DNA of 64,000 nucleotides from Azorinus chamasolen (GCA_963576725.1 OY755244.1:77065620-77129619), one strand, 5' to 3'. Counted from the stretch's first letter, positions 54,394-63,902 are shown. The notes: a model not told the origin generated them from the letters alone. Numbers and translations are program-made.

Positions 54394-54419
54394 CGTTATA
54401 ACTGTTATATATCAACCTG

Positions 54420-55639
54420 AAACATCAATAAAATATATATTAACTGATACAAAAATATCAAAATAATGAAACAAAGTGAGGAATGACTCTTCTAAGCAAA
54501 GAAAAATACCCATTCCTAATTTTACATTTTTTCATACATCCCTATTGCTGTTTAGGCTATTTGGAGTCGAGTCAAGTCAAGTCATATTTATTTATAAAGT
54601 CAGGTTAAATACCCAACCAAATACAATACTCAAAAACTGAACCTACATTGTGGCATTAGGATGCCTAGCAGACTAGAAAGAAACAGATATAGTGAAACAT
54701 TAAAATGACTGTATTTAAGGCATCTGCAAGTATACGTCTTTTTCTACCCATTTTTCATTCTACAGTGATGGCAAGCATTTATTACTGAACAATATGGCCC
54801 TTTATGGGCATTTATATTTCTATATTAGTGCTATAACATTTCCTTCCAAACCTAGTTACAGTATGGTGAAACTTTTGAAAATATGTGAGTATACACTCTA
54901 GTAAGACTGAGACAATCACTAAAGTCGTAACGACGATGTAGGAAAAAAAGCAACCCTGAATTTGAAAATACTGCATTGGGACATGGGTTAAATGTCAGTA
55001 CCGTAAGCATGATTATTCAATAAAAGTGGTATGGTAAGGCTAAATCTCATTTTAAAAATGTTAAGACTTCTGGCACCAGTTAAATCATAAAAGCCCAAGA
55101 CATTTGTTTATTAACAAGTGGATGGTTCACAGTCCTGCTTGATTTTCTGGCCAGTGACATTTGTATAATACGTTCACATTAAGTATTTCAAACAATAACA
55201 TTCAATATAGAAACATGTATGGAACATAACAAAGTTCAAATTAGGATTTGAACACAGAAAGTTTAAATATTCTTGCCAAGCCTTAATATCAAACCATCAC
55301 AATTTGCGGCATAAAATGAGCCCGATTTGATATTTACACAATTAATAAGAAAACAAAGATCATAAAGGTATGTTTGATACTTGTTGATACAGATGAAATA
55401 TCTGCATTTGTCTGCTTTACATTTGACGATAAGGTGTAATTTTCCAAAACATGAATGCTCACGCATCAAGTAAACAATGAAAGTTGTGTCTGGTGGTTTT
55501 TACCATGAATAAGATCTATCATTGTATTGTGCATCTGTTGAATCTCACTTTCGGGGTCCTAAAAAGTGCTATACATGTGATATCAGTCCTATATTTATTT
55601 AGAAATTGGAATTTTTATCTTGAAAATGAAGCGGCGTCT
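54420..55639. other. 5' intron of BRPF; nothing else recognised
   Basis: GTCAAGTCATATTTATTTAT (54580) looks like a short dispersed repeat. Splice donors for the 5'UTR exon are possible at several places (e.g. GAAA|GTGAGA near 55550, minus strand) but none can be chosen. Confidence 0.3.
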
Positions 55640-55745
55640 AGGAAGTCTATCGATTTACTTCCATATTGACGCATGCGCATATCGTAAGCACACTATTCCG
55701 GTTCCTGTTCAGCGGGAGTTTTTTCGATATCAAAGAACTGGGAGT
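55640..55745 (-). promoter_or_regulatory. candidate BRPF promoter / 5'UTR exon region
   Basis: This stretch is richer in CpG than its surroundings and holds an NRF1-type palindrome (ACGCATGCGCA, 55669-55679) and an ETS-type site (GGAACCGGAAT on the minus strand, about 55695-55705). A 5'UTR exon must lie upstream of 54416 and this is the best-looking start region. The exact start site and the donor of the UTR exon cannot be fixed by eye. Confidence 0.4.
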
Positions 55746-55964
55746 CAAAGGTGATATGAAGTGAGACATAATCGGCTGAAAATATTTTGTAAAACATGTA
55801 CAAGTTTCAAACGAACCCACACAGGCATTTATACAACTAGATCGTAATTAACTTGTTGAAATGCCACTTATATATATGAGAAAAGGGTTTTATTAGAATT
55901 TGTATTGCAAATATTCATTATTGTGAACCGTGACCACGCACGTGTTGGCCTTTACTTCAAAAAT

Positions 55965-56132
55965 GATTAAGGTATGCTCTGTTTCGTTACGAAATGATAT
56001 AAATATGACACTGCAGTTTTTGCCAAGCCCAAAAATCCCAGTGCCCTTATCCCATTATAAAAATTAATCTACTTAAAAAAAAATACTGGTCATGACGTCG
56101 TTATTTCTTATATGAATATTTATGGAGTACAT
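55965..56132 (+). repeat. family A1 arm
   Basis: GGTATGCTCTGTTTCGTTAC, CACTGCAGTTTTTGCCAAGC and ATGACGTCGTTATTTCTTAT; left half lost. Confidence 0.6.
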
Positions 56133-56258
56133 TTATGGTGTATGGCACAGATAATAAATCCGGTAGTCATAAATCCACATAAAAAACATTTGAAATCCTT
56201 ATTTTCTTTTACACCGAAATCAACGTGAGATCCAATGACCGCCCTGATGCTGATATCG

Positions 56259-56442
56259 TTTAACCCTTTACTTGACAGAGACATCAGTCATATCATGTAG
56301 GAGCTGTCTGTCTGATCAGGGATTATTCTGTTTGATTTGAATAATGCAGATTTTATAGTTAATGTGCCAATATATAAATTCGTTTTATTATTCACAGTGT
56401 CTTTCTTTCCTACGTGGATATTCATTGGGTAAACTGTTAAAA
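56259..56442 (+). repeat. family A1 MITE, core shortened
   Basis: TTAACCCTTTACTTGACAGA start, AGGAGCTGTCTGTCTGATCA, then the arm and GGGTAAACTGTTAA end. Confidence 0.65.
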
Positions 56443-56557
56443 CTGGAGCTCTACGTAGTAAGATACTAAACAACTGTAATCGAATCTCGACTTACAGCTG
56501 AAAAGGCAGCAACTTGAGACAAACAAAGATCCATGGACAGCGGTAATGGATTCTTCG

Positions 56558-56640
56558 TTAACTCTTTATATATTCATAATGACACCGTGGATATAAATTA
56601 GCTGAATATTAAGCATACGTACAAATAAACAATATTTTTT
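56558..56640 (-). repeat. family A1 fragment
   Basis: TTAACTCTTTATATATTCAT and AATGACACCGTGGATATAAA only. Confidence 0.45.
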
Positions 56641-56814
56641 GCAATAGTTCATCTGGTGACTCATATAGCTTAACTTTTCCATTTCATAATTTCCTGCACT
56701 GTTAGTCAGTGGTTGAAATAGAAGACTATGGTTACCACGGTACTTAGTAGAAATTGATTGACAGGTATCCCATATAGGTTAATTGGGGTTAAACATATTT
56801 CATTATTCATTATC

Positions 56815-56892
56815 AACATCATCAACATCATCATCATCAAACATTATCATCATCATTATAATCACCACCACCACAAACACAATCATCATCAC

Positions 56893-56927
<35 letters not shown>

Positions 56928-56932
56928 GACCG
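56815..56932. repeat. (ATC)n microsatellite
   Basis: Interrupted CATCAT and CACCAC runs, longest pure stretch about 56895-56930. The poly-His and poly-Asp open frames here are simply this repeat. Confidence 0.95.
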
Positions 56933-57044
56933 TCTATTCATTGAATCATCAAGTAGATCGGATGGACGCAAAATAAGGGAACTTTCTTCTTTCCCATTAA
57001 AAACAAACAAACAAATAAACAAAATATTATATATCTCCCTTAAC

Positions 57045-57165
57045 GTAACCTTTAGTCTGCTTATGGTGAACACGTGATACCTGAAAGAAAAGAGTTTGGA
57101 TCCAAATGATACACTGAGTAACTCGGCGTCTTATTAGGATCCAAACTGTTTCATACCATTATTTG
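57045..57165. repeat. family D MITE, right arm lost
   Basis: TAACCTTTAGTCTGCTTATG start, core AAGAGTTTGGATCCAAATGA with apex GAGTAACTCGGCGTC and inverse AGGATCCAAACTGTTT. Confidence 0.72.
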
Positions 57166-57439
57166 TTGTACAGAAATAGAATATGCACTATGCTTTAGAA
57201 ATGAAGTGGGGGAATTATGTAAGCAACACTTTTTTACCCAGCTGGCTGCAGATAAAAACATATCTAAAGTGGTTAGACTGTCTTGTCTACCAATTATGTC
57301 AATTGTTGGACTCAGCTCTCTAACAGACCAACGTTTCATATTCTTGACATTGGACTGGTTTCATAACATCCTGACATCTTCGCTGTTTCCAGGTCCTAGT
57401 CAAACAAGCCCAGTTCGAAAGTGATTGAGTAAACTGAAA

Positions 57440-57640
57440 AAATCAGAGGTTCAGATAAGATGCTTAAATTAAAATGTTTTCATGCTTAACTTCTTTATTT
57501 CTCCACCAAATACATGTTGTCACCACTCTTTAGAATCTTCTCGAAGAGACGATTCTAAAGAGTTGTCACAACATAGGTTTTTGATGGAGAAATGACGATT
57601 TTGCACTTTAAGAGTACGCACGTTTAGCCGATCTGATGCT
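57440..57640. repeat. family E hairpin, complete
   Basis: CACCACTCTTTAGAATCTTC and ACGATTCTAAAGAGTTGTCA around 57545; flanks CAGATAAGATGCTTAAATTA and ATGGAGAAATGACGATTTTG match the other E copies. Confidence 0.82.
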
Positions 57641-57744
57641 TCGGTTAATGTTTGTGCATTTATCACACCACTCTGTATCATGTCACACACCTACGTTTTC
57701 CATTGTACGAACATACTATTGAAAATTCCGTATACCTTTACCTG

Positions 57745-58072
57745 TTACTGTTTATACGCATGTTGACACCTTTGCAACAAAGTAGACTAAGTCCTGTTGG
57801 ACCTGCTTTTGATTGGTCAGATTTGAGTTCTCAAGCTTTTGATTGGTCAAAGGCTCAAATCTGACCAATCAAAAACTTGAGAACGAGCTCAGGCTCAACT
57901 AAAAGTTTTATAAGCATGGGTACTGATCAGAGTCTGCTCTGATTGCTTATGGAATTATACAGATTTGAATCAAGGTTTCCGTCACGGTAAAAAAACATCA
58001 CGTGATCATTAAATAAGCTACTTTATATTCACTATGTCATTATATCTTTCATGAATATTCATCAGGTAAAAA
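57745..58072 (+). repeat. family A1 MITE whose core is replaced by a CCAAT hairpin
   Basis: TTTGCAACAAAGTAGACTAA, then TTTTGATTGGTCAGATTTGA facing TCAAATCTGACCAATCAAAA (57807-57874), then TGATCAGAGTCTGCTCTGAT and the A1 arm to 58072. Confidence 0.7.
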
Positions 58073-58150
58073 TTATTAAGCTACAACCTGAAAGTGTCTG
58101 TGTTTATATAATACGTCATAATGGCTTATACATGTACATTACAATTTCGC

Positions 58151-58402
58151 TTAACCCTTTCCCTCATATAAACGTGTTTTCAAGCATTTACAAACAGAAT
58201 AGACCCAGATCGATCAGACGGCTCCCAGGAGCCGTCTGATCAGGGTCTACTCTGTTTGCTGATATAATTTGATAGATCAGTTTCTTTACTTTCTTAAATG
58301 TCTACAATGTTCCACCTTCCATATTTCTTTATAACTATTCTGTTAATGAATATTCAGTGGGTGCTGAAAATTGGCCTAAATACAGAACAGGGAAAGGGTT
58401 AA
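58151..58402 (+). repeat. family A2 MITE, complete
   Basis: TTAACCCTTTCCCTCATA start, apex CGGCTCCCAGGAGCCG, A2 arm, and GGGAAAGGGTTAA end. Confidence 0.92.
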
Positions 58403-58600
58403 CCCATTCCCTGATATTGACGACTTTTGACGACTCTGTAAAAGTCACTTTGTGAAACCATTGTGATAAATAGAGCATTTGCTCCTATAGGTTTCAAACT
58501 ACAAAATTCTAAAACTTTCCTTTTCTTTAATTAATGCTCCTTTCGGTAGATTTATTCAAGAGGTTGGATCTAAAAATAGCCTATAAGGAAATGGGGCGAC
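58399..58600 (+). repeat. family B MITE, one hairpin arm deleted
   Basis: Begins in the TTAA that ends the A2 copy. Core cut at GCTCCTATAG|GTTTCAAAC. Right end decays at GGAAATGGGG. Confidence 0.82.
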
Positions 58601-58611
58601 CACATCATTTA

Positions 58612-58735
58612 TTAACACATGTAAAATCAGGTCGTTGCTTAATGCAGGACAAAATTTTTACAGAAAGCTCCTACGGGGGCTTTCTGTATCACTTTTGCCC
58701 AGCATTAAGCTACCACCTGTTATAAAGATACAGCG
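58612..58735. repeat. family C core
   Basis: CGTTGCTTAATGCAGGACAA, apex AGCTCCTACGGGGGCT, inverse GCATTAAGCTACCACCTG; ends decayed. Confidence 0.75.
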
Positions 58736-58784
58736 TTAGGCTTCTTTAAGTAGTCGTATTAGTGATGGATTGCCATCCCATCCT

Positions 58785-58998
58785 TTAGCCCTTTCATTGC
58801 CAAACTCTGTCGTCTGCTAACTTTGTCGTCTGCTACAAATTTTCATTTTTTTTATTTCCTTCATTTTTGTTTCAAGAACATAGTAACAGTAACAAACAGT
58901 TTGGATCCTGATGAGACACCGAGTTACTCGGCGTCTCATCTGGCTCCAAACTGTTTGCATAGGTAATCACAGATTCGGCATTGGCAGCGAAAGGGTTA
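58785..58998. repeat. family D MITE, complete
   Basis: TTAGCCCTTTCATTGCCA start, core GTTTGGATCCTGATGAGACA with apex GAGTTACTC, and TGGCAGCGAAAGGGTTAA end. Best D copy in the window. Confidence 0.9.
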
Positions 58999-59258
58999 AA
59001 CATTTCCGTTCTTTATTCATGAAATAAATAACGCCTAGTGTGTAATGAATATTTATAAGCTGAATGTTCATAATGTGAACTTTTCAAGGAAACCTTTTGC
59101 TTTGACAAAAGCTGTCGAATCATAGACCTATCTCATGTCAAAAGCAAACAGAGCAAACCCTGGTCAGACGGTTCCTATAGGAGCCGTCTGATCTGGGTCT
59201 ACTCTGTTCGCAAATGCTTGTAAGTTGAAAAAGGTGTTTATTTGAGGAAAAGTGTTAA
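58995..59258 (-). repeat. family A1 MITE, complete
   Basis: Shares its first TTAA with the D copy. Apex CGGTTCCTATAGGAGCCG, GAGGAAAAGTGTTAA end. Confidence 0.85.
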
Positions 59259-59427
59259 CCTTCCTCCTACCTCGTCGCGATTGAGACCGAACCCTTATCT
59301 TTGTCAGCGGCACAGCATCATATTCACGGCACAGGGGACTGCCGCGATAACAGCTATACCGATGTATACCCGCCGTTATACCGGTGTGATATCCTGCAGT
59401 AAAATGCCTGCCCCAACTCTGATCTGA
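59259..59427. other. unannotated spacer, CpG-containing
   Basis: Unusually GC-rich for this region (CCTCGTCGCGATTGAGACCG); a short open frame here has no recognisable domain. Confidence 0.35.
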
Positions 59428-59675
59428 TTAAACCCTTTCCCTCATGTAATCACCTTTTCACCCATTTACATACAGAGTAGACCCAGACCAGACGGCTCCT
59501 ATAGGATTCGTCTAATCAGGTTCTGCTCTGTTTTCTAGTGGAAGTTGATGGATGTTTCTTTAGTTTCTAAAATGTCTACAATGTTACACCTTCGATATTT
59601 CGTTATGACTATTTTGTTCATGAATATTCACTAGCCTAGGTATTGAAAACTGGGCTAAAACAGCGAAAGGGTTAA
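59428..59675 (+). repeat. family A2 MITE
   Basis: Apex CGGCTCCTATAGGATTCG, A2 arm AATGTCTACAATGTTACACC, AGCGAAAGGGTTAA end. Confidence 0.88.
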
Positions 59676-60659
59676 AGTGTAAACATAATTATGTTTCTGG
59701 GTCCAATCTGACCAATCAAAAGCTTGAGAACACAAATCTGACCAATCGAAAGCTTCAGAACGAACTCAGTCTTTACTTTTTCCGATTCTTTGACGTTTTT
59801 GAGAAAGTATTAACCGACCGTCAAACACTGGACACCGATGAGATACCGATAAAAATTAATTGTCATTGACAATGTTGTAATATCATCGGCGCTGGCTAGA
59901 GCTGTATCGGAAGACCGGAGGAAGGAGTTTGGGGGAGATTTACAGTAAGATCATATCCATGTACTCGTCATTTTGTTCACATCATCTCATCCATTTTTTA
60001 ATATGTTTTTTTTGAGTGGCACAGCTTCGATCACTCACTCTCTCACTTGATAAATACTTGTTGACTCGCGCTACCTTATTCGATTATTCCAATTGGGAAG
60101 GGACAGGGGCTATGATTAAAACGAATACAATTATAATTTTGGGTTATTCTTTATTGAAAATAAAATTCATGGACATGACTGTTTTAAAAGGCAGACTACG
60201 TCTTTTATGCATGCGACATTGAATCGTCGCGAGGTTATGCACGAGTCGCTCTTATGCTGGAATAGTTAAATTCATAAGTTATACACCGACTCACCGAGAT
60301 GCCTACATAGTAATAAAACAATCAATTGTTCAAATATTGATGTGAAAATGTTTAATCCTATTGCATTACAACTCGTTTACGAGATGCGCGAACCCCGCGG
60401 AGTAAATACGTAGGTCTTTTATGATTTTGAACCTAGTAAACTGCTGACTTACCATACAGGATGTTTTTGGGTTTTCGGGTTTTGTATAAATACGAAATAA
60501 GTCGACTGGAATCTGTAGAGTCAGTGTCGAGAAACGAACGTGTCGCTGGAATGCGGTGATATTGAGAAGTTTAAGATTTAGTAACAGCACTTTTTTAAAG
60601 CCTATATCGTACTACTTACTACCATGTGAATGAAAAACCTATACGTAGTAAATTATCGG
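59676..60659. other. upstream region of the metalloprotease gene
   Basis: 59703-59770 holds direct CCAAT-type repeats (TCTGACCAATCAAAAGCTTG, then ATCTGACCAATCGAAAGCTT), related to the CCAAT hairpin at 57.8 kb. The rest has CpGs and no recognised exon or repeat. Confidence 0.4.
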
Positions 60660-60875
60660 AGGCGTGTCTATTGGTTTTGGCTCGTATACGGGGCGGGGCG
60701 AGCGTGTGATAGACAGGATCATTATTTTGATATTTTCTGTACCACAGAGAGATTGAATTAGTCTCTACTTGAGAACAGTGTTGGTGAGAAAGGATTGTAA
60801 ACTTCGTCTCTGGTCTGTATGAATGAGTGAAGCGGATGAATAAGATCTTGAATGAACGGGAAGATTGGTTAAGCC
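60660..60875 (+). promoter_or_regulatory. candidate promoter and 5'UTR of the metalloprotease gene
   Basis: GC-rich for this window. An inverted CCAAT box (ATTGG, 60670-60674) is followed by a GC box (GGGGCGGGGC, near 60690-60700), spaced as in TATA-less promoters. The 170-180 bases up to the ATG would be 5'UTR. No splice acceptor is obvious before the ATG. Confidence 0.45.
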
Positions 60876-60972
60876 ATGCGGTATGTAGAGGTACCAGGGC
60901 TCTACTTGCTGTTAAATCTACTTGGTGGAGCCCGACTTTTAGACCCAACTCTAGTGAATATACTCGGTGCAG
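60876..60972 (+). CDS. metalloprotease exon 1: signal peptide
   Basis: ATG at 60876 is preceded by an in-frame TAA (60870-60872), so it is the first usable start. It encodes 32 residues plus one base, with a Leu-rich hydrophobic core typical of a secretory signal and Ala19/Gly18 near a likely cleavage site. Donor GCAG|GTTAGT. Confidence 0.75.
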
Positions 60973-62317
60973 GTTAGTGCATTTTTTTCGCTGATTGGAC
61001 GATTTTGTATTATCGTCCTAGCATAGTCGCTGTTTATTAACCCATTCCCTCATGAATATTTATGCAAGAATAATAATGAATACTAATTAGCTGAATTGTA
61101 TAACGGCATGACGAAAACTATTTTTTACCATAGCAGAAGCTGTAGAATCAAAGCTATAAATCACGTCATGTGCAAACAGAGTAGACCATGGTCAGACGGC
61201 TCCAACAGGAGTCGTCAGATCTGGGTCTACCTTGATTACAAAGGCGTCAAATGACGTGTCTTTGATGGAAAGAGTTAAGCAATGCCCATGTGAATGTTAA
61301 TGAAACTGCTTGATGCTCGTTTCTAGATCTATATATATAATACAGTGTACAAATAGGAAATATATTACAACAGAATTAATATAATGTTTCATTTGAATCG
61401 TATTCAGCAAATCATGTTGCAAACCCAAGTCTGTCGTACTGCGGTCCCTGCTGGCATATTGAAATGATTTACCTATGTTTTGCACATGCATCATTGTATA
61501 CCCATCTTCATTTGCAAATTATCCGACTATAAAAGTCAACAATCCTTAAACGACACCGTTTATCTAGCTGTTAGAGAACTGAAGTAATTTCATTAACCCT
61601 TTTTATTATCTATTTTCACATCTAGATTTATTGACTGAAAAATAATGTACCTGTAAACTTTAATGTAAGATACGGTAACGTGACTTCTGATGAAATAATT
61701 TATATTGTACATTTCTGCGAATTGATATACATTTGTACTATCGATTACAGTAACACCTCTCCAAAGCGACCACATTGAATTTGACGTATTTCTTGGTTTT
61801 AAAACTAGATGGTGGCTTAATGCAGGATGAAAATAATACAGAAAGCTCCTACAGGAGCTTTCTGTATTATTTTCATTCTGCTTTAAACAACCACCTGCTT
61901 TTAACAACACAGATTTCTATTCATTTAAGTGGCCGCTTTTGAGGGATACATCTATACAAGCATCCTTTCATTTCAGGTGGAGGTGTAAATATTGATAATT
62001 ATCAAGTAGTGTATCCTAAACGTATATTTAAAGTTGGAGAGGAAAATTCAGGGGAAAGGCATTTCCATAAAAGAAGTGTACGAGAAAATTGGGATAAGAA
62101 TGCAGATTATTCTCTGGAGTTTTCAAACAGAAAGCTAAAGTTTAACTTGGAGCATACGGATGAGTTTGTGCTACCGGATTTATACGTGCAGCATTTTAGT
62201 GATAATAAAACATGGTTGCAGAGACCAGAAAATCAAAGTGGACTATCATGTTTCTATCAAGGGACAGTCGAAGGTACCAGTCATTCTTATGCGAGACTGA
62301 GTCTTTGCGATGGAATG
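60876..62317 (+). CDS. M12B (ADAM/ADAMTS-like) metalloprotease, N-terminal part, 3' end off the right edge
   Basis: Two exons (60876-60972 and 61977-62317) join in phase 1 to give 146 residues and leave in phase 0. Residues 1-20 form a signal peptide with the LYLLLNLLGG hydrophobic core. Residues about 41-146 match the reprolysin propeptide: YQVVYPKR start, LEFSNRKLKFNLE strand pair, then SCFYQGTVEG and SLCDGM with paired Cys124 and Cys143. Putative N-glycosylation sites are NKT (109) and NQS (118). In the family this propeptide keeps the zinc protease latent during secretion and is removed by furin. The metalloprotease, disintegrin and any thrombospondin repeats lie beyond the window, so ADAM and ADAMTS cannot be separated. 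An early dibasic HFHKRSVR (61-68) could be an extra cleavage site. Confidence 0.8.
61037..61277 (-). repeat. family A1 MITE in metalloprotease intron 1
   Basis: TTAACCCATTCCCTCATGAA start, core CGGCTCCAACAGGAGTCG, GATGGAAAGAGTTAA end. Confidence 0.82.
61278..61747. other. metalloprotease intron 1, unannotated part
   Basis: No repeat end or exon recognised. Confidence 0.4.
61748..61945. repeat. family C MITE just upstream of exon 2
   Basis: TACAGTAACACCTCTCCAAA start. Long stem ATGCAGGATGAAAATAATAC with apex AGCTCCTACAGGAGCT. Right end eroded at GGCCGCTTTTGAGGG, 31 bases before exon 2. Confidence 0.88.
61977..62317 (+). CDS. metalloprotease exon 2: reprolysin propeptide
   Basis: Acceptor CATTTCAG|GTGG, donor GGAATG|GTAAGTAC. 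Residues 33-146, carrying the propeptide signatures given in the gene entry. A family C hairpin ends about 30 bases before the acceptor and another starts at intron base +6 after the donor. Confidence 0.87.
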
Positions 62318-62322
62318 GTAAG

Positions 62323-62521
62323 TACAGTAGTGACCACTTCATTGAATAGAAATCAGTGTCATTAAAAACAGGTACTTTGCTTAATGCGAAATGGAAGTAA
62401 TGCAGAACGCTCCTGGAGGAGCTTTCTGCATTACTTTCATCCGGCATTTAGCTACCACCAGGTTTTTAAAACCCAGACATTTACCTTTTTGAGGTGGTCG
62501 CTTTAGAGAGGGTTTACTGTA
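62323..62521. repeat. family C MITE starting at intron base +6 after exon 2
   Basis: TACAGTAGTGACCACTTC start, stem AATGCGAAATGGAAGTAATG, apex CGCTCCTGGAGGAGCT, GAGAGGGTTTACTGTA end. Confidence 0.85.
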
Positions 62522-63117
62522 TAATAATACACGAGGTGACATCTTTATAATGGTTATCAGTTCATCATACACGGCGTTGTGAGTAATTTACAATTTCATT
62601 ACATAACCACAGTTAACAACGTATCTAGGAGTACGTCAACAGGTATACTTTATCAATACGCGATAATTTGATGTAGTAATATAATACTCCAACAGTTAAG
62701 ATATCGATCATCTTGTAGATGAGACTGTAGTATCGATGCTGATTAGTTCGATCAAGGTCAGCATGCAACGCTCACCTTAACGTCAGGCTGACGTGCGTAC
62801 AGCGTGCTTGTTAAAAATTCAGCGATATATCGCGTTTCACTCAAACGATCGGAAAGATGAACGGAAAATCGACTGTAGTTCAGTTTCCCCACATTGCAGT
62901 TAGGTAAATACATAACAGCTGTCACGTGTCATAAGAGGTTTTGTTTAAAGTACATACACTATATTGAGATAGGAAATACCAGCAATAGTCGAGCTTATTT
63001 AGCATATTTGCTACGTGGAAATGTTAGATTCGGACGACGCGTGGTAAACGGCAGTCAAACAAAAAAATGTTAATGTCCGAGATCAGAAGCAACGGTATGG
63101 ACACAGATCAGACAGGA
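62522..63117. other. metalloprotease intron 2, unannotated part
   Basis: CpG-containing stretch near 62740-62880 without a recognised exon. Confidence 0.35.
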
Positions 63118-63357
63118 TTAACCATTTCCCTCGTGAATTTTCATGTCAGAAATAATGACATCGTGAAATTTTATCAGCTGAATTTGTATAATGGCAATTG
63201 TACACAGGATTGTTTGATACTGCAGATTCTGCTCTATTATACTTTCATAAACAAACAGAGCAGACCCTGATCAGACGGCTCCTGGTGGAGCCGTATGATC
63301 TGGGTCTACTCTGTTTGCAAATGCGTTAAAACATGTATATATGAAGGAAAGGGTTAA
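63118..63357 (-). repeat. family A1 MITE, complete
   Basis: Apex CGGCTCCTGGTGGAGCCG near 63285, GAAGGAAAGGGTTAA end. Confidence 0.88.
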
Positions 63358-63399
63358 AGGGACGCTGTTATTGTAGTTGTACTCGCAGTAGTTTGTCAG

Positions 63400-63596
63400 T
63401 ACAGTAAAACCACTCAAATGCGACCAATGAAATTAACAAACATGGCTGTCTTCATAAGCAGGTGGTTGCTTAATGCAGGACGAAAGTTATGCAGAAAGCT
63501 CCTGCATAACTTTCGTCCTGCATTAAGCTACCACCTGCCTTTGCCACTGTGAATTATGCCCCTTATCGGTGGTCGCATTAGAGGGGTTTTACTGTA
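63400..63596. repeat. family C MITE, near-perfect palindrome
   Basis: TACAGTAAAACCACTCAAAT / GAGGGGTTTTACTGTA. The core arms GCAGGTGGTTGCTTAATGCA and AAGTTATGCAGAAAGCTCCT fold on their inverse with only one or two mismatches. Confidence 0.93.
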
Positions 63597-63902
63597 ACAG
63601 GTACTCATAGTATAAGGTTTACATTGTGTCCTGGTCTCCTGCGTTTTGCTTAGAATATCTAGGACAATCAGACATGTTAAGTTTATCTAGTCACTGTCTT
63701 GTAATAACAGTCTAGAACCGTTCTAGTTAAGCGGATGCTGGAAAACCAGTGCAGTTTCTCCCCCCGATTCCAGGTCGTAAGCACCGTTTATTCTTGCTGA
63801 CTTGCATTAGATAATTCTGCCAAACTAACACCCTCTAATATACCTGTGAATGATTTTGCTTACGTATGGGTCAGTGCTCCAAACAGTCTCGATATAAGTG
63901 CC
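63597..63902. other. unannotated intron
   Basis: No exon of the metalloprotease domain was found here. Confidence 0.35.

Noticed and set aside
51867..52493. Plus-strand frames over the PHD exon
   Set aside because: Shadows of BRPF exon 2, which has unmistakable zinc-finger residues on the minus strand.
53092..53160. A functional tRNA gene
   Set aside because: A and B boxes are present, but the acceptor stem does not close and the sequence continues into a SINE body.
56758..57073. Poly-His and poly-Asp open frames
   Set aside because: Direct product of the ATC microsatellite.
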